A DNA stretch of 64,000 nucleotides from positions 372,001-436,000 of the forward strand of contig JAKSPO010000001.1 in NCBI GenBank assembly GCA_024404675.1, written 5' to 3'. Below the pieces are notes generated by a model, which worked only from the letters and a program-made list of their open reading frames with translations, made no database searches and was not told the DNA's origin. The stretch is from Lachnospiraceae bacterium. GTDB lineage: Bacteria; Bacillota; Clostridia; Lachnospirales; Lachnospiraceae. Of this stretch, positions 36,775 through 45,767 are shown piece after piece. The position numbers and the translations under genes were made by a program. Numbering within the stretch: the first letter of the stretch is position 1; the number at the start of each line of letters is the position of its first letter.

Positions 36775-37482
36775 TTATTCGTTGGTTACAATCGTACCGG
36801 TGCAGCCCTCAAGCACATTCCGGACGATGCTGTTCTCAATATTCAGGTCAAACAGGATCATCGGCATATGATTCTCCATGCAGAGTACGGAAGCCGTCAG
36901 ATCCACAGCCTTCAGCTGCTTTGTAAGAATCTCTGTGTAGGTAATGGAATCATACTTCTTCGCATCCTTATTCACAGCCGGGTCGCTGTCATAGATGCCA
37001 TCAACAGCCTTCGCCATCACGATAGCGTCACACTGAAGCTCGATTGCGCGAAGTGCGGTTCCCGTGTCGGTCGAAAAATACGGATGACCCGTACCGCCGC
37101 CGCAGAATACGACCTTACCTTCTTCCATTGCTGCAACAGCCTTATCCTTAGAAAACTGCTCGGTAAAGGTTCCGCAGACAAATGGCGTGAATACCTGCGT
37201 CTTAAGTCCGAGATTCCGAAGATTCTCCGAAACATAAATACAGTTCATAACCGTAGCAAGCATACCGATAGAATCAGCCTTCGTACGATCAATACTCTTG
37301 CAGGAACGGCCTCTCATAAAATTACCGCCACCGATAACGATTGCTACCTGCACACCCTTGTCGACAAGCTCCTTAATCTGCTTACCAACCTTTATCACAT
37401 TCGCTTCATCAAAGCCAAAGCCCTGATCCCCGGCGAGTGCCTCACCGGAAAGCTTTAAAAGAATACGCTTATATGTTGCCAT
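36775..37482 (-). CDS. pyrH: Uridylate kinase
   Basis: A 235-residue UMP kinase of the amino-acid kinase fold. It begins YKRILLKLSGEALAGDQGFGF. VIGGGNFMRG and FCGGGTGHPYFSTDTGTALRAIE are substrate and nucleotide loops. AGGAGG lies just before the ATG. It heads the pyrH-frr-uppS-cdsA-dxr-rseP-ispG-polC run, with its own strong promoter. Confidence 0.97.
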   Translation of the reverse strand: MATYKRILLKLSGEALAGDQGFGFDEANVIKVGKQIKELVDKGVQVAIVIGGGNFMRGRSCKSIDRTKADSIGMLATVMNCIYVSENLRNLGLKTQVFTPFVCGTFTEQFSKDKAVAAMEEGKVVFCGGGTGHPYFSTDTGTALRAIELQCDAIVMAKAVDGIYDSDPAVNKDAKKYDSITYTEILTKQLKAVDLTASVLCMENHMPMILFDLNIENSIVRNVLEGCTGTIVTNE

Positions 37483-37515
37483 ATATGCCTCCTGTTTGTT
37501 CTAAAAACTCAATTA

Positions 37516-37544
37516 ATTTTACCATACCGGGACATAGAATTCAA
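37516..37544 (-). promoter_or_regulatory. Promoter of pyrH
   Basis: On the minus strand: -35 TTGAAT (37544-37539), 17-nt spacer ending TATGG, -10 TAAAAT (37521-37516). The leader to the pyrH ATG is about 27 nt. The remaining upstream gap (37545-37674) shows no further structure to me. Confidence 0.85.
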
Positions 37545-37674
37545 CAATTAATTCCCCCGTTCAAACAAAGTACAAAATCACCCGGATTCAAAGGTCTTCC
37601 CTTATCCCCACAAAAATCTTTCGACACAGCAAGAATCACCACAGTGTTACTCGCTATCATATCCCTATAACGAC

Positions 37675-37708
37675 AAAACAGCCCTGTCACCTTACTGTGA
37701 CAGGGCTG
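37675..37708 (-). terminator. Intrinsic terminator of rpsB-tsf
   Basis: A perfect 12-bp inverted repeat, CAGCCCTGTCAC (37679-37690) and GTGACAGGGCTG (37697-37708), with a 6-nt loop. On the minus strand it is followed by TTTT. It starts 18 nt past the tsf stop. Confidence 0.93.
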
Positions 37709-37726
37709 CCTGCTTTTCATATAATA

Positions 37727-38656
37727 TTAGTTGCCAGCCATCTGCTTAGCTACTTCTTCAGCGAAGTTCTCTTCACGCTTCTCCATACCCTCACCGGTCT
37801 CGAAACGTACGAAGTTCTTAACTGCAAGATCCTTAGAAACACTTGCAACATACTTTGCAACGGTAGTATCCTGATCCTTAACGTATACCTGATCTACAAG
37901 GCAGATCTCCTTGAGCTCCTTCTCAAGACGACCCGGAACGATACGCTCGATAACGATGTTCTCCGGCTTCGGCTTGTTGCTCTCAGCGTTCTCCTTAAGA
38001 GCCTCCTTGGTGATGATCTCAGTCTCGGAAGCAATGAAATCTCCGGGAACATTCTCACGACTTACGTATGCGGGCTTCATAGCACAAACCTGCATTGCTA
38101 CGTTCTTAGCGCACTCGATGTTAGCCTCGGTAGCCTCACCGCTCATCTCAACGAGAATACCAAGCTTGCCGCCGTTGTGGATGTAATCTACAACGAAACC
38201 GTCGGTAGTGATCTTCTCGAAACGACGAATGGAAAGCTTCTCACCGATAACTGCAACAAGGCTAGCAAGAGCCTCCTTAACAGTAACGGAAGCATCCTCG
38301 CACCAGGGCTTCTCAAGGAAGCAATCGATGCAAGCTGCATCAGTCTCAGCAGCCATCTTAGCAACCTTTGCTACAAAGCTGGTGAACTTCTCATTCTTAG
38401 CAACGAAGTCCGTCTCGGAGTTAACCTCAACGATAGCACCGTTCTTCATATCCTCGGAAATGAAGCAAGCGCAAACACCCTCAGCTGCAATTCTGCTTTC
38501 CTTCTTAGCAGCCTTTGCAAGACCGTTCTCACGAAGCCAGGTAACTGCCTGGTCCATGTCACCGTTGGTAGCGGTAAGGGCCTTCTTACAATCCATCATA
38601 CCGGCTCCGGTACTCTCACGGAGCTCTTTAACCATGCTAGCGGTAATCTCAGCCAT
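37727..38656 (-). CDS. tsf: Elongation factor Ts
   Basis: A 309-residue guanine nucleotide exchange factor for EF-Tu. The N-terminal UBA-like domain has VKELRESTGAGMMDCKKAL, the family signature. The core follows, with EVNSETDFVAKNEKF. It is cotranscribed with rpsB, 17 nt upstream, as in nearly all bacteria, and followed by a strong terminator. Confidence 0.98.
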   Translation of the reverse strand: MAEITASMVKELRESTGAGMMDCKKALTATNGDMDQAVTWLRENGLAKAAKKESRIAAEGVCACFISEDMKNGAIVEVNSETDFVAKNEKFTSFVAKVAKMAAETDAACIDCFLEKPWCEDASVTVKEALASLVAVIGEKLSIRRFEKITTDGFVVDYIHNGGKLGILVEMSGEATEANIECAKNVAMQVCAMKPAYVSRENVPGDFIASETEIITKEALKENAESNKPKPENIVIERIVPGRLEKELKEICLVDQVYVKDQDTTVAKYVASVSKDLAVKNFVRFETGEGMEKREENFAEEVAKQMAGN

Positions 38657-38673
38657 ATTATCTATACCTCCAA

Positions 38674-39408
38674 TTACTCGTTGTCAGCGCTCTCTTCGGT
38701 AGCCTCTGCGGTGTCAACCATCTGCTCACCCTCATTAGCCTCGATAACAGCGTCAGCCATCTTATTAACAATCAGCTTAACAGCGCGGATAGCGTCGTCA
38801 TTGCCGGGGATTACATAATCAAGCTCATCGGGATCGCAGTTGGTATCAGCAATACCAATCAACGGAATACCAAGGGTATGAGCTTCCTGAACACAGATTC
38901 TCTCCTTCTTGGGATCAACAACGAAGATTGCATCCGGAATCTTCTTCATTTCCTTGATACCGCCAAGGTTCTTCTCAAGCTTCTCCCACTCCTTCTTAAG
39001 GCCGATAACTTCCTTCTTAGGAAGAACATCGAAGGTACCGTCGGTAGCCATGGTCTCAATAGCCTTAAGTCTTGCAATACGGGACTGGATGGTCTTGAAG
39101 TTGGTAAGCATACCACCGAGCCATCTCTCATTTACATAGTACATACCGCAACGCTCAGCCTCAACCTTAACGGAATCCTGAGCCTGCTTCTTGGTTCCTA
39201 CGAAAAGAACCTTACCGCCGTTAGCAGCGATCTCCTTAATTGCGTAGTAAGCCTCATCAACCTTACCTACGGACTTCTGAAGGTCGATAATGTAGATACC
39301 GTTTCTCTCGGTATAAATGTACGGAGCCATCTTAGGGTTCCATCTTCTTGTCTGGTGACCGAAATGTACGCCGGCCTCAAGCAACTGCTTCATTGATATA
39401 ACGCTCAT
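38674..39408 (-). CDS. rpsB: 30S ribosomal protein S2
   Basis: About 244 residues from ATG 39408 ([19 protein letters not shown]), 9 nt after AAGGAGG. An open frame reaches further upstream but lacks a ribosome-binding site. [24 protein letters not shown] is the standard S2 block. A short acidic C-terminal tail follows. A leader of about 95 nt separates it from its promoter. Confidence 0.98.
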   Translation of the reverse strand: MSVISMKQLLEAGVHFGHQTRRWNPKMAPYIYTERNGIYIIDLQKSVGKVDEAYYAIKEIAANGGKVLFVGTKKQAQDSVKVEAERCGMYYVNERWLGGMLTNFKTIQSRIARLKAIETMATDGTFDVLPKKEVIGLKKEWEKLEKNLGGIKEMKKIPDAIFVVDPKKERICVQEAHTLGIPLIGIADTNCDPDELDYVIPGNDDAIRAVKLIVNKMADAVIEANEGEQMVDTAEATEESADNE

Positions 39409-39417
39409 CGTTATATA

Positions 39418-39503
39418 CCTCCTTGTGGTTTTGTTCTTCCGCATCGGTACATCTGACGACCTTTCGGCACCGGTCAGACACCCAAACGCGTGATTTTTCA
39501 GAC
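39418..39503 (-). promoter_or_regulatory. rpsB leader with a hairpin, possible S2 autoregulation site
   Basis: The leader between the predicted start of transcription and the ribosome-binding site has an inverted repeat TCTGAC (39478-39473 on the minus strand) and GTCAGA (39457-39452). An alternative inner GACC/GGTC pairing is also possible. Many rpsB leaders bind S2. I cannot match this one to a known fold. Confidence 0.35.
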
Positions 39504-39509
39504 TAAATT

Positions 39510-39538
39510 AATATATCATAACAGTCAATGAAATGCAA
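39510..39538 (-). promoter_or_regulatory. Promoter of rpsB-tsf
   Basis: On the minus strand: -35 TTGCAT (39538-39533), 17-nt spacer, -10 TATATT (39515-39510). The -35 lies 4 nt from a CodY-box-like palindrome. Confidence 0.8.
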
Positions 39539-39542
39539 CAGA

Positions 39543-39557
39543 TTTTTTCAGAAAATT
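39543..39557. promoter_or_regulatory. Candidate CodY box between codY and the rpsB promoter
   Basis: TTTTTTCAGAAAATT matches 13 of 15 positions of the consensus AATTTTCWGAAAATT. It covers the codY stop codon and ends just upstream of the rpsB -35. The match is by eye only. Confidence 0.4.
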
Positions 39558-40326
39558 AATCTTCCGCCTTCGGAAGCATTTCATACACCTTCTCATTCAG
39601 CACTTTGATGAAGGTACCCTTCATTCCCGACGATCTGGATTCGATTACGCCGGCACTTTCAAGCTTACGAAGCGCATTCACGATAACGGAACGGGTGATG
39701 TGTGCCTTATCGGCGACACGGCTTGTAACAAGGATTCCCTCAAGGCCGTCAAGCTCGCGGAATATATGTCCGATTGCCTCCGCCTCCATCACGGAAAGTG
39801 CGGAAAATGCCGACTCTGCAGTCTTTCTGCAACGAATCGACGCTTCGGACTCTTCATTCTTAGAGCGAACAATTTCGAGGCCGACAACGGTTGTTGCATA
39901 CTCGGCAAGAATGATATCATCGATGGAATAGGACTTGCCCGTACGATACATAAAAAGCGTTCCGTTACGGTCGCCCGCAATGTCAATCGGTGTCGCAAGT
40001 GCGTTCAGATTGTCTGCATCCTCTTCAACACCGAGCACCTGCAGATTCAGATTCTCCTTGGTCGAAAGAATATTCAGCAATCGCTCGTTAATCTGTGCAT
40101 CAATAACACTTCCCACGGTATCGCTGTTAAGTACAGGGAGTGAAGGTATTCCAGCAACCTTACCGGCACCGAGAACCTTACCCTTACGGCTTAATACAAG
40201 CACATTTGACGCCATAATATCGCAAAGTACACTGCAGATATCATTAAAAACGACCTTATTGGTGCTTCGGTTATTATGTAAAAGCTTCTGAAGCTTTCTT
40301 GTTTTATCCAGTAATTGCACACTCAT
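39556..40326 (-). CDS. codY: GTP-sensing global repressor CodY
   Basis: A 256-residue regulator that represses nutrient-limitation genes when GTP and branched-chain amino acids are plentiful. The N-terminal GAF domain (about 1-155) starts SVQLLDKTRKLQKLLHNN. The winged helix near 205-225 contains VADKAHITRSVIVNALRKLESAG, which is almost invariant in CodY. Its ATG overlaps the topA stop region by 4 nt. In B. subtilis the order is topA-trmFO-xerC-hslVU-codY; here codY follows topA directly. Confidence 0.97.
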   Translation of the reverse strand: MSVQLLDKTRKLQKLLHNNRSTNKVVFNDICSVLCDIMASNVLVLSRKGKVLGAGKVAGIPSLPVLNSDTVGSVIDAQINERLLNILSTKENLNLQVLGVEEDADNLNALATPIDIAGDRNGTLFMYRTGKSYSIDDIILAEYATTVVGLEIVRSKNEESEASIRCRKTAESAFSALSVMEAEAIGHIFRELDGLEGILVTSRVADKAHITRSVIVNALRKLESAGVIESRSSGMKGTFIKVLNEKVYEMLPKAED

Positions 40327-42353
40327 GACTCACTCTGCTCCTCAGGTCTCTGCCAGGACATAAAATCACAGTCCGGATAGCTCTCACAGCCAAAATATCT
40401 CTTGCCTCTTCTGGTACGGCGGATGATTAACTCCTTGCCGCACTTCGGGCAGGCAATTCCTGTGTTTTCTACAATCTGCTTCGTGTTACGACACTCCGGG
40501 AAGCCGGGGCAGGCAAGGAATTTGCCGTGCGGACCGTACTTATAAACCATCTTTCTGCCGCAAAGCTCGCAGACAACATCGCTCACCTCGTCAACAATCT
40601 TCACGCTCTCAAGCGTGGACTGTGCGGCAACGACTGCCTCATGAAGGTCGGGATAGAAATTCCTTACGACCATCTTCCAGGCAACATCCCCCTCCTCGAC
40701 GCCGTCTAAAAGGGTCTCCATCGTCGCCGTAAAGTCGGTAGCAACGATAGAAGGAAATGCCGTCTTCATTAACGTATTGACTGCCTCGCCGAGCTCTGTT
40801 ACGAAAAGAGAACGGCCTTCCTTGGCAACATAATGTCTTCCGAGAAGTGTTGTAATCGTCGGTGCATAGGTACTCGGACGACCGATACCGGTCTCCTCCA
40901 TTGCCTTTACAAGGCTTGCCTCGTTATAGTGTGCCGGCGGCTGCGTAAAATGCTGTGCGCTCTCAAGGGAAGCAGACGTAAATACGGTTCCCACCTCAGG
41001 GAGCTTGCCGACACGCTTCTTTGCGGTCTCCTCGTCATCGGAAAGGCTGTATACCTTCTCATAACCGTCAAACTTAACGCTCGAAAAGGAGCTTGTAAAT
41101 ACATGTGCATTGCCCTCGATTCGTAAAGAGGTCGTCGCATGTACGGATTCCTTCATTCTGCTTGCAACAAAGCGCTTCCAGATCAGCTGATACAAGCGAA
41201 GCTGTTCCTTAGAAAGATCATTTTTCAGAATATCCGGGGTGAGCTCGATGTGGGAAGGACGAATTGCCTCATGCGCATCCTGGATTCGCTTTCCGGTGCT
41301 CTTCTGCTCCTTCTGCTCTCCGACATATTCCTCACCGATTTCCGACTTGATATACTGCTTGGCTGCGGCATCCGCTTCCTCGGAAATACGCGTGGAATCG
41401 GTACGAAGGTAGGTAATCAGACCAAGCGTACCCTGCCCCTTAACATCAACACCCTCGTAGAGCTGCTGCGCGATACGCATCGTCTTCTGCGTGGAGTAGT
41501 TAAGAACCTTGGAGGCTTCCTGCTGCAAGGTACTGGTTGTAAAGGGAAGCGGCGCCTTCTTCTTGCGCTCACCCTCCTTAATTTCGGTTACGGTATAGGA
41601 AGCATTCGTAAGCTCGGAAAGCACACGATTCGTCTCCGCCTCGTTATGAAGCTCTGCCTTCTTGTCCTTACCGAAATAGGTTGCCTTAATCGGTCTTTTC
41701 TCGCCCGCCATATAAAAATCACCGGCAAGTGTCCAGTATTCCTCCTGAACAAATGCTGCAATCTCTGCTTCCTTATCGCAAATCATACGAAGCGCAACGG
41801 ACTGCACACGACCGGCACTAAGGCCTCTTTTCACCTTGTTCCAAAGAATCGGACTGATTTCATAACCAACCATTCTGTCGAGTCCTCTTCTTGCCTGCTG
41901 TGCGTCAACGAGATTCATATCGATATCGCGTGCATTCTTCAAAGAAGACTTCACGGCAAGCTTCGTAATCTCGTTAAAGGTGATACGAAGTGTCTTCTTC
42001 GGATTCAGATTAAGCACCTCCATCAGGTGCCATGCAATCGCCTCACCCTCACGGTCCGGGTCGGTTGCGAGATAGATTTTGTCAGCCTTCTTCACTTCAC
42101 GGCGCAATGCGGCAAGCACATCACCTTTTCCGCGAATCGTAATATAATGCGGCTCAAAATCCCCATCCACATCAATACCGAGGCTACTCTTCGGGAGATC
42201 ACGAACGTGTCCTCCGGAGGCAAGTACCTCATAATTTGCGCCCAAATATTTCTTAACGGTCTTCGCTTTCGCGGGAGACTCCATAATAACCAGATTCTTC
42301 TTAGCGGTCTTCGTCTTCTTAACAGATTCCGAACCTTCCTGTTTCTTTGCCAT
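40323..42353 (-). CDS. topA: DNA topoisomerase I
   Basis: About 676 residues from ATG 42353 (MAKKQEGSESVKKTKTAKK); the open frame extends further back without support. It relaxes negative supercoils. The Toprim domain opens LVIMESPAKAKTVKKYL. The active-site tyrosine is in GLITYLRTDSTRIS. Two C-terminal zinc fingers are visible: CELCGRKM...CPGFPEC and CPKCGKEL...CESYPDC. A lysine-rich N-terminal tail precedes Toprim. It is preceded by dprA. Confidence 0.97.
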   Translation of the reverse strand: MAKKQEGSESVKKTKTAKKNLVIMESPAKAKTVKKYLGANYEVLASGGHVRDLPKSSLGIDVDGDFEPHYITIRGKGDVLAALRREVKKADKIYLATDPDREGEAIAWHLMEVLNLNPKKTLRITFNEITKLAVKSSLKNARDIDMNLVDAQQARRGLDRMVGYEISPILWNKVKRGLSAGRVQSVALRMICDKEAEIAAFVQEEYWTLAGDFYMAGEKRPIKATYFGKDKKAELHNEAETNRVLSELTNASYTVTEIKEGERKKKAPLPFTTSTLQQEASKVLNYSTQKTMRIAQQLYEGVDVKGQGTLGLITYLRTDSTRISEEADAAAKQYIKSEIGEEYVGEQKEQKSTGKRIQDAHEAIRPSHIELTPDILKNDLSKEQLRLYQLIWKRFVASRMKESVHATTSLRIEGNAHVFTSSFSSVKFDGYEKVYSLSDDEETAKKRVGKLPEVGTVFTSASLESAQHFTQPPAHYNEASLVKAMEETGIGRPSTYAPTITTLLGRHYVAKEGRSLFVTELGEAVNTLMKTAFPSIVATDFTATMETLLDGVEEGDVAWKMVVRNFYPDLHEAVVAAQSTLESVKIVDEVSDVVCELCGRKMVYKYGPHGKFLACPGFPECRNTKQIVENTGIACPKCGKELIIRRTRRGKRYFGCESYPDCDFMSWQRPEEQSES

Positions 42354-42405
42354 AATGCCTCCGATGCCGATTCTAAAAAAGAGGAATCGTATTTGGTTGC
42401 ATTCC

Positions 42406-43563
42406 TTACCCCCGAACTCTTGCATAGTGACTCGGAATGCTCTGTCGGACGAGCCCTTTGGCCTCAAGAGAATACAAGGCAGCCGACAGCTTCGGTACGG
42501 ACAAGCCGCTTTCAAGCATCAGCACATCAAAGTGTTTTTCGTCCAAACGACACAAACTATACACTACTTTCTCATCCCTTGCAAGAGTAAAATCACAATT
42601 CGTTGAGTTTTTTGACAATTCATCCATCAGTGTAATGTCGTTAGAAAAATCAAAGGACAACTGGCAACTAGCCTGCGAATTAGCGAAAAATCCCGGATAA
42701 ATCGCCGAAAGATCCTCCAAAATCTCCTCCGGTTCCGTTACAAGTCTTGCGCCTTGTTTAATCAGATTATTGCACCCGTAGCTGTTTCGATCCGAGATTC
42801 TTCCGGGCAGAGCATAGATCTCCTTCCCCTGTTCTAGCCCTCTGTCAACGGTAATCAGCGTACCGCTCTTCTCCGAAGCCTCAATAACCAAAACACCGTC
42901 CGCCATAGCAGATATCAGTCGGTTTCGATGCGGAAAATGTTGCTTAAGCGGCGGCACAAGCGGCCCGTATTCGGACAATATTCCGCCTAATTCACGCATG
43001 CTTCGGTAAAGCTGCCAGTTCTCCTTCGGATACGGATTACCGATTCCGGAGCCGAGTATTCCAAGCGTGCCGCCGGGATTTCCGAGCGCATTTTTATGTG
43101 CGACGCCGTCAATTCCCATCGCAAGTCCGCTTATGATGCTTACCCCTCTTTTCGAGAGTGCTTCCGAAAAATACGCCGCAGAATTCTCCCCGTATACGGA
43201 TGCCCGCCTCGACCCGACAATTGCGATTGCGGGCTGGTCCTCCCCGGGAAGTCTTCCCTGCACAAAAATCAGATAGGGCTTATCCTGTAAACAGTCAAAT
43301 CGTTTCGGGTATCCCTTCTCCCCTCTTTTCAGCATTGAAATATCATTCTTGCAGATATAATCATATATACTACACCTAGTCTCTTCTCTATCCTTCGCAG
43401 TAAGCTTCTCCCGCTCCGTATCCGAAAGAAACGAAAGCGCCTGTATCTTATCTTTGGGCGCAAAGAAGACACCCTCCGCACTTCCAAAAAGCTTTAAAAG
43501 AAGCTCTATATGTTTTAAAACCGTTACGGAAGCTGTAAGCCAAGCGTCATACGAATCAGCCAT
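42406..43563 (-). CDS. dprA: DNA-processing protein DprA (Smf)
   Basis: About 385 residues; DprA loads RecA onto incoming single-stranded DNA in transformation. The Rossmann-like core has GSRRASVYGENSAAYF, SGLAMGIDGVAHKNAL and SEYGPLVPPLKQHFPHRNRLIS. A C-terminal winged helix (FDVLMLESGLSVPKL) is present. I choose ATG 43563, which overlaps the comM stop; an ATG at 43593 would add ten residues. Its coupling to comM suggests joint expression. Confidence 0.94.
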   Translation of the reverse strand: MADSYDAWLTASVTVLKHIELLLKLFGSAEGVFFAPKDKIQALSFLSDTEREKLTAKDREETRCSIYDYICKNDISMLKRGEKGYPKRFDCLQDKPYLIFVQGRLPGEDQPAIAIVGSRRASVYGENSAAYFSEALSKRGVSIISGLAMGIDGVAHKNALGNPGGTLGILGSGIGNPYPKENWQLYRSMRELGGILSEYGPLVPPLKQHFPHRNRLISAMADGVLVIEASEKSGTLITVDRGLEQGKEIYALPGRISDRNSYGCNNLIKQGARLVTEPEEILEDLSAIYPGFFANSQASCQLSFDFSNDITLMDELSKNSTNCDFTLARDEKVVYSLCRLDEKHFDVLMLESGLSVPKLSAALYSLEAKGLVRQSIPSHYARVRG

Positions 43564-45088
43564 AATTTCTTCGAAAGCCTCCTTCCAAGGCATGATACAT
43601 CACGGCCTCTTTCACATGCTCTTCACCGATTAGCTCTGCTCCGTCCAGATCCGCAATGGTTCTTGAAAGCCTTCGGATACGGTCATACAATCTCGCGCTG
43701 AAGCCTTTAGAAAGAAAGCTTTTTGAAAGCGTTTGCGCACCGGCCTCCGTGAATACGCAGTATTTGTCTAACGAAGAGGCTGCAATCTGTGCATTTAAAA
43801 GCCACCCCTCCGATTCGTACCGCTTACTTTGCAGTGTTCTGCAGGCCGCAACCGCTTCGCGAAGCTCTGCACTCGTGTTACGCTTCCCTTTATCCCGAAT
43901 ATCCTCAAAGGGAACTGCCGAAAGCTCCACACAAAGGTCGATACGGTCCATGATTGCCTGGCTGATTTTATTACGGTATCTTCGAATTCTGTCCGGCGTA
44001 CACGAGCAGCGGTTTCTGTCTGGATAATATCCACAGGGACATGGATTCATCGCCGCAACCAAAAGAAAGGAAGCCGGCAGCTCGTAATTACCGTAAAGCC
44101 TTGAGATGACAATTCGATGCTCCTCAAGCGGCTGGCGTAGCACCTCGATACATTCTCTTTTGAATTCCGGCAGCTCATCTAAAAAGAGCACCCCGTTCGT
44201 TGCAAGCGTAATCTCTCCCGGCACCGGAAGTCTACCCCCGCCTCCTGCCATTCCGGGCGGACTGCACGTATGATGCGGACTTCGAAAGGGTCTTTCCGTA
44301 ATCCGTCCCTGCGCCGGCTTAAAAAGTCCCGCAACACTGTAAATCTTCGTTAGCTCGATGCTTTCCGAAAAGCTAAGCGCAGGAAGTATCCCGGGAATCC
44401 GCCTTGCAAGCATCGTCTTACCGGCACCCGGTGGCCCCATCAGTAGAAGGTTATGTCCGCCCGCAGCCGCAATCATCGCCGCACGCTTCCCGAGCCATTG
44501 TCCTCGTATGTCCGCGAAATCCTCGCGAAGTACCGTCGGTTCGGCATGAAATTCCGGCTCCACCGGCTCCTTTTGCTCCGTGCCTAAGAAGAATTCAATC
44601 ACCTCAGTCAGATCGGCAAATGCGTAGACCGTGATTCCCTCAACCATCGCAGCCTCCTGCCCATTCTCCATAGGAACAAATATCCGCTTCAAGCCTTCTT
44701 CCCTTGCTGCATACGTGCAGGACAGTATTCCCGGAAGTGGTCTTAACTGTCCATCCAATCCAAGCTCTCCTAAAAAGCAACAATCTGAAACCAGCTCCTG
44801 CGGTATCATCTCTAATCCGCACAGAATACCGATTGCCATCGCAAGATCATATGCCGTCCCCTCCTTTCTGAGATCGGCCGGGGACAGGTTCACCGTAACC
44901 TTTTTCGCGGGCAGGGGATAGCCTGCATTTCTCAGGGCAACTCTGACGCGTTCCCTTGCCTCCTTAACCTCCGCCGCAAGATACCCGACCATATTGATTC
45001 CCGGAAGTCCGTTCCCGACATCGACCTCGACCATAACCGGGATTGCATCGATTCCATGCAGGGATAGACTGTGTATTTTCGTAAACAT
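43556..45088 (-). CDS. comM: YifB/ComM family Mg-chelatase-like AAA+ ATPase
   Basis: A 510-residue hexameric helicase-like ATPase. In Gram-negative bacteria ComM promotes branch migration in transformation. The N-terminal LonC-like domain begins MFTKIHSLSLHGIDAIPVMVEVDV. Walker A is LLMGPPGAGKTMLARRIPG and Walker B is VLFLDELPEF. The sensor region FLLVAAMNPCPCGY and the Mg-chelatase C-terminus with ARLYDRIRRLSRTIADL are complete. The downstream dprA supports a DNA-uptake role; natural competence in this organism is not shown. Confidence 0.92.
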   Translation of the reverse strand: MFTKIHSLSLHGIDAIPVMVEVDVGNGLPGINMVGYLAAEVKEARERVRVALRNAGYPLPAKKVTVNLSPADLRKEGTAYDLAMAIGILCGLEMIPQELVSDCCFLGELGLDGQLRPLPGILSCTYAAREEGLKRIFVPMENGQEAAMVEGITVYAFADLTEVIEFFLGTEQKEPVEPEFHAEPTVLREDFADIRGQWLGKRAAMIAAAGGHNLLLMGPPGAGKTMLARRIPGILPALSFSESIELTKIYSVAGLFKPAQGRITERPFRSPHHTCSPPGMAGGGGRLPVPGEITLATNGVLFLDELPEFKRECIEVLRQPLEEHRIVISRLYGNYELPASFLLVAAMNPCPCGYYPDRNRCSCTPDRIRRYRNKISQAIMDRIDLCVELSAVPFEDIRDKGKRNTSAELREAVAACRTLQSKRYESEGWLLNAQIAASSLDKYCVFTEAGAQTLSKSFLSKGFSARLYDRIRRLSRTIADLDGAELIGEEHVKEAVMYHALEGGFRRNYG

Positions 45089-45115
45089 AAGGTTCCTCCA
45101 TACTCATTTGCCTCT

Positions 45116-45144
45116 ATTGTAGGAGAATCCGTTTCGAAAAACTA
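45116..45144 (-). promoter_or_regulatory. Possible promoter of comM-dprA-topA-codY
   Basis: On the minus strand a -10 TACAAT (45121-45116) is good, but the -35 at 17 nt (TAGTTT) is poor. It lies between the nrdR terminator and comM, about 28 nt before the ATG. Confidence 0.4.
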
Positions 45145-45158
45145 TCGGAAGAACTACT

Positions 45159-45194
45159 AAAAAAGACGGCATCTTCTGTACGAAGATACCGTCT
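45159..45194 (-). terminator. Intrinsic terminator of kdgK-DUF4867-nrdR
   Basis: Stem AGACGG-ATCTTC and GAAGAT-CCGTCT with one internal mismatch and a 5-nt loop. On the minus strand the stem is followed by six T residues. It lies about 55 nt past the nrdR stop. Confidence 0.9.
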
Positions 45195-45249
45195 CGGTTT
45201 CTCAAAAATCTTCTGTTGTATCAGCAATTCCGCCAAAAAGAACAAGCGA

Positions 45250-45723
45250 TTATTGTAACTTTTTCTTCTCGTCGTTATTGAGGAGCTTCTTCAGCTCATC
45301 CATAAAGGTATTCACATCCTTGAACTCACGGTATACCGATGCGAAACGAACATATGCAACCGGGTCAAGGTTCTTCAGCTTATCCATAACCAAAGCACCG
45401 ATTTTGGAACTGGGAATCTCCTTCTCTTCCATATTAAAGATGGAGTTCTCTACCTCATCCACAAGTGTCGTGATCTGTGCAACACTGATCGGACGCTTAT
45501 GACAGGAACGAAATACTCCTGCCTCAATCTTGGAACGGTCGTAGGCCTCACGTACATTGCCCTTCTTGATAACAACAAGCGGAATCGTCTCAACCTTCTC
45601 GTAGGTCGTAAAACGCTTGTTACATTTCTCGCACTGTCTGCGACGGCGAATGGAATTGGTTTCCTCAGAAGGACGTGAATCGATTACCTTCGTATTCTCA
45701 TCTCCGCAAAACGGACACTTCAT
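45250..45723 (-). CDS. nrdR: Transcriptional repressor NrdR
   Basis: A 157-residue regulator of ribonucleotide reductase genes that senses ATP/dATP. The zinc ribbon is CPFCGDENTKVIDSR with CEKCNKRFTTYE. The ATP-cone domain follows from about residue 49 (VVIKKGNVREAYDRSKIEAG). The C-terminal RFASVYREFKD is conserved. No nrd gene or NrdR box is in the window, so it acts on distant targets. It lies 42 nt behind the DUF4867 gene. Confidence 0.96.
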   Translation of the reverse strand: MKCPFCGDENTKVIDSRPSEETNSIRRRRQCEKCNKRFTTYEKVETIPLVVIKKGNVREAYDRSKIEAGVFRSCHKRPISVAQITTLVDEVENSIFNMEEKEIPSSKIGALVMDKLKNLDPVAYVRFASVYREFKDVNTFMDELKKLLNNDEKKKLQ

Positions 45724-45752
45724 ACCTATACCTCTTTCTGCGCTCCGCGCAA

Positions 45753-45767
45753 ATCTTTCAGAAAATT
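45753..45767. promoter_or_regulatory. Candidate CodY box ahead of nrdR
   Basis: ATCTTTCAGAAAATT matches 13 of 15 bases of AATTTTCWGAAAATT. It overlaps the end of the DUF4867 gene and lies about 30 nt upstream of nrdR. The match is by eye only. Confidence 0.3.

Noticed and set aside
41139..42590. 483-codon plus-strand frame opposite topA
   Set aside because: It is a shadow of topA and has no supported start.
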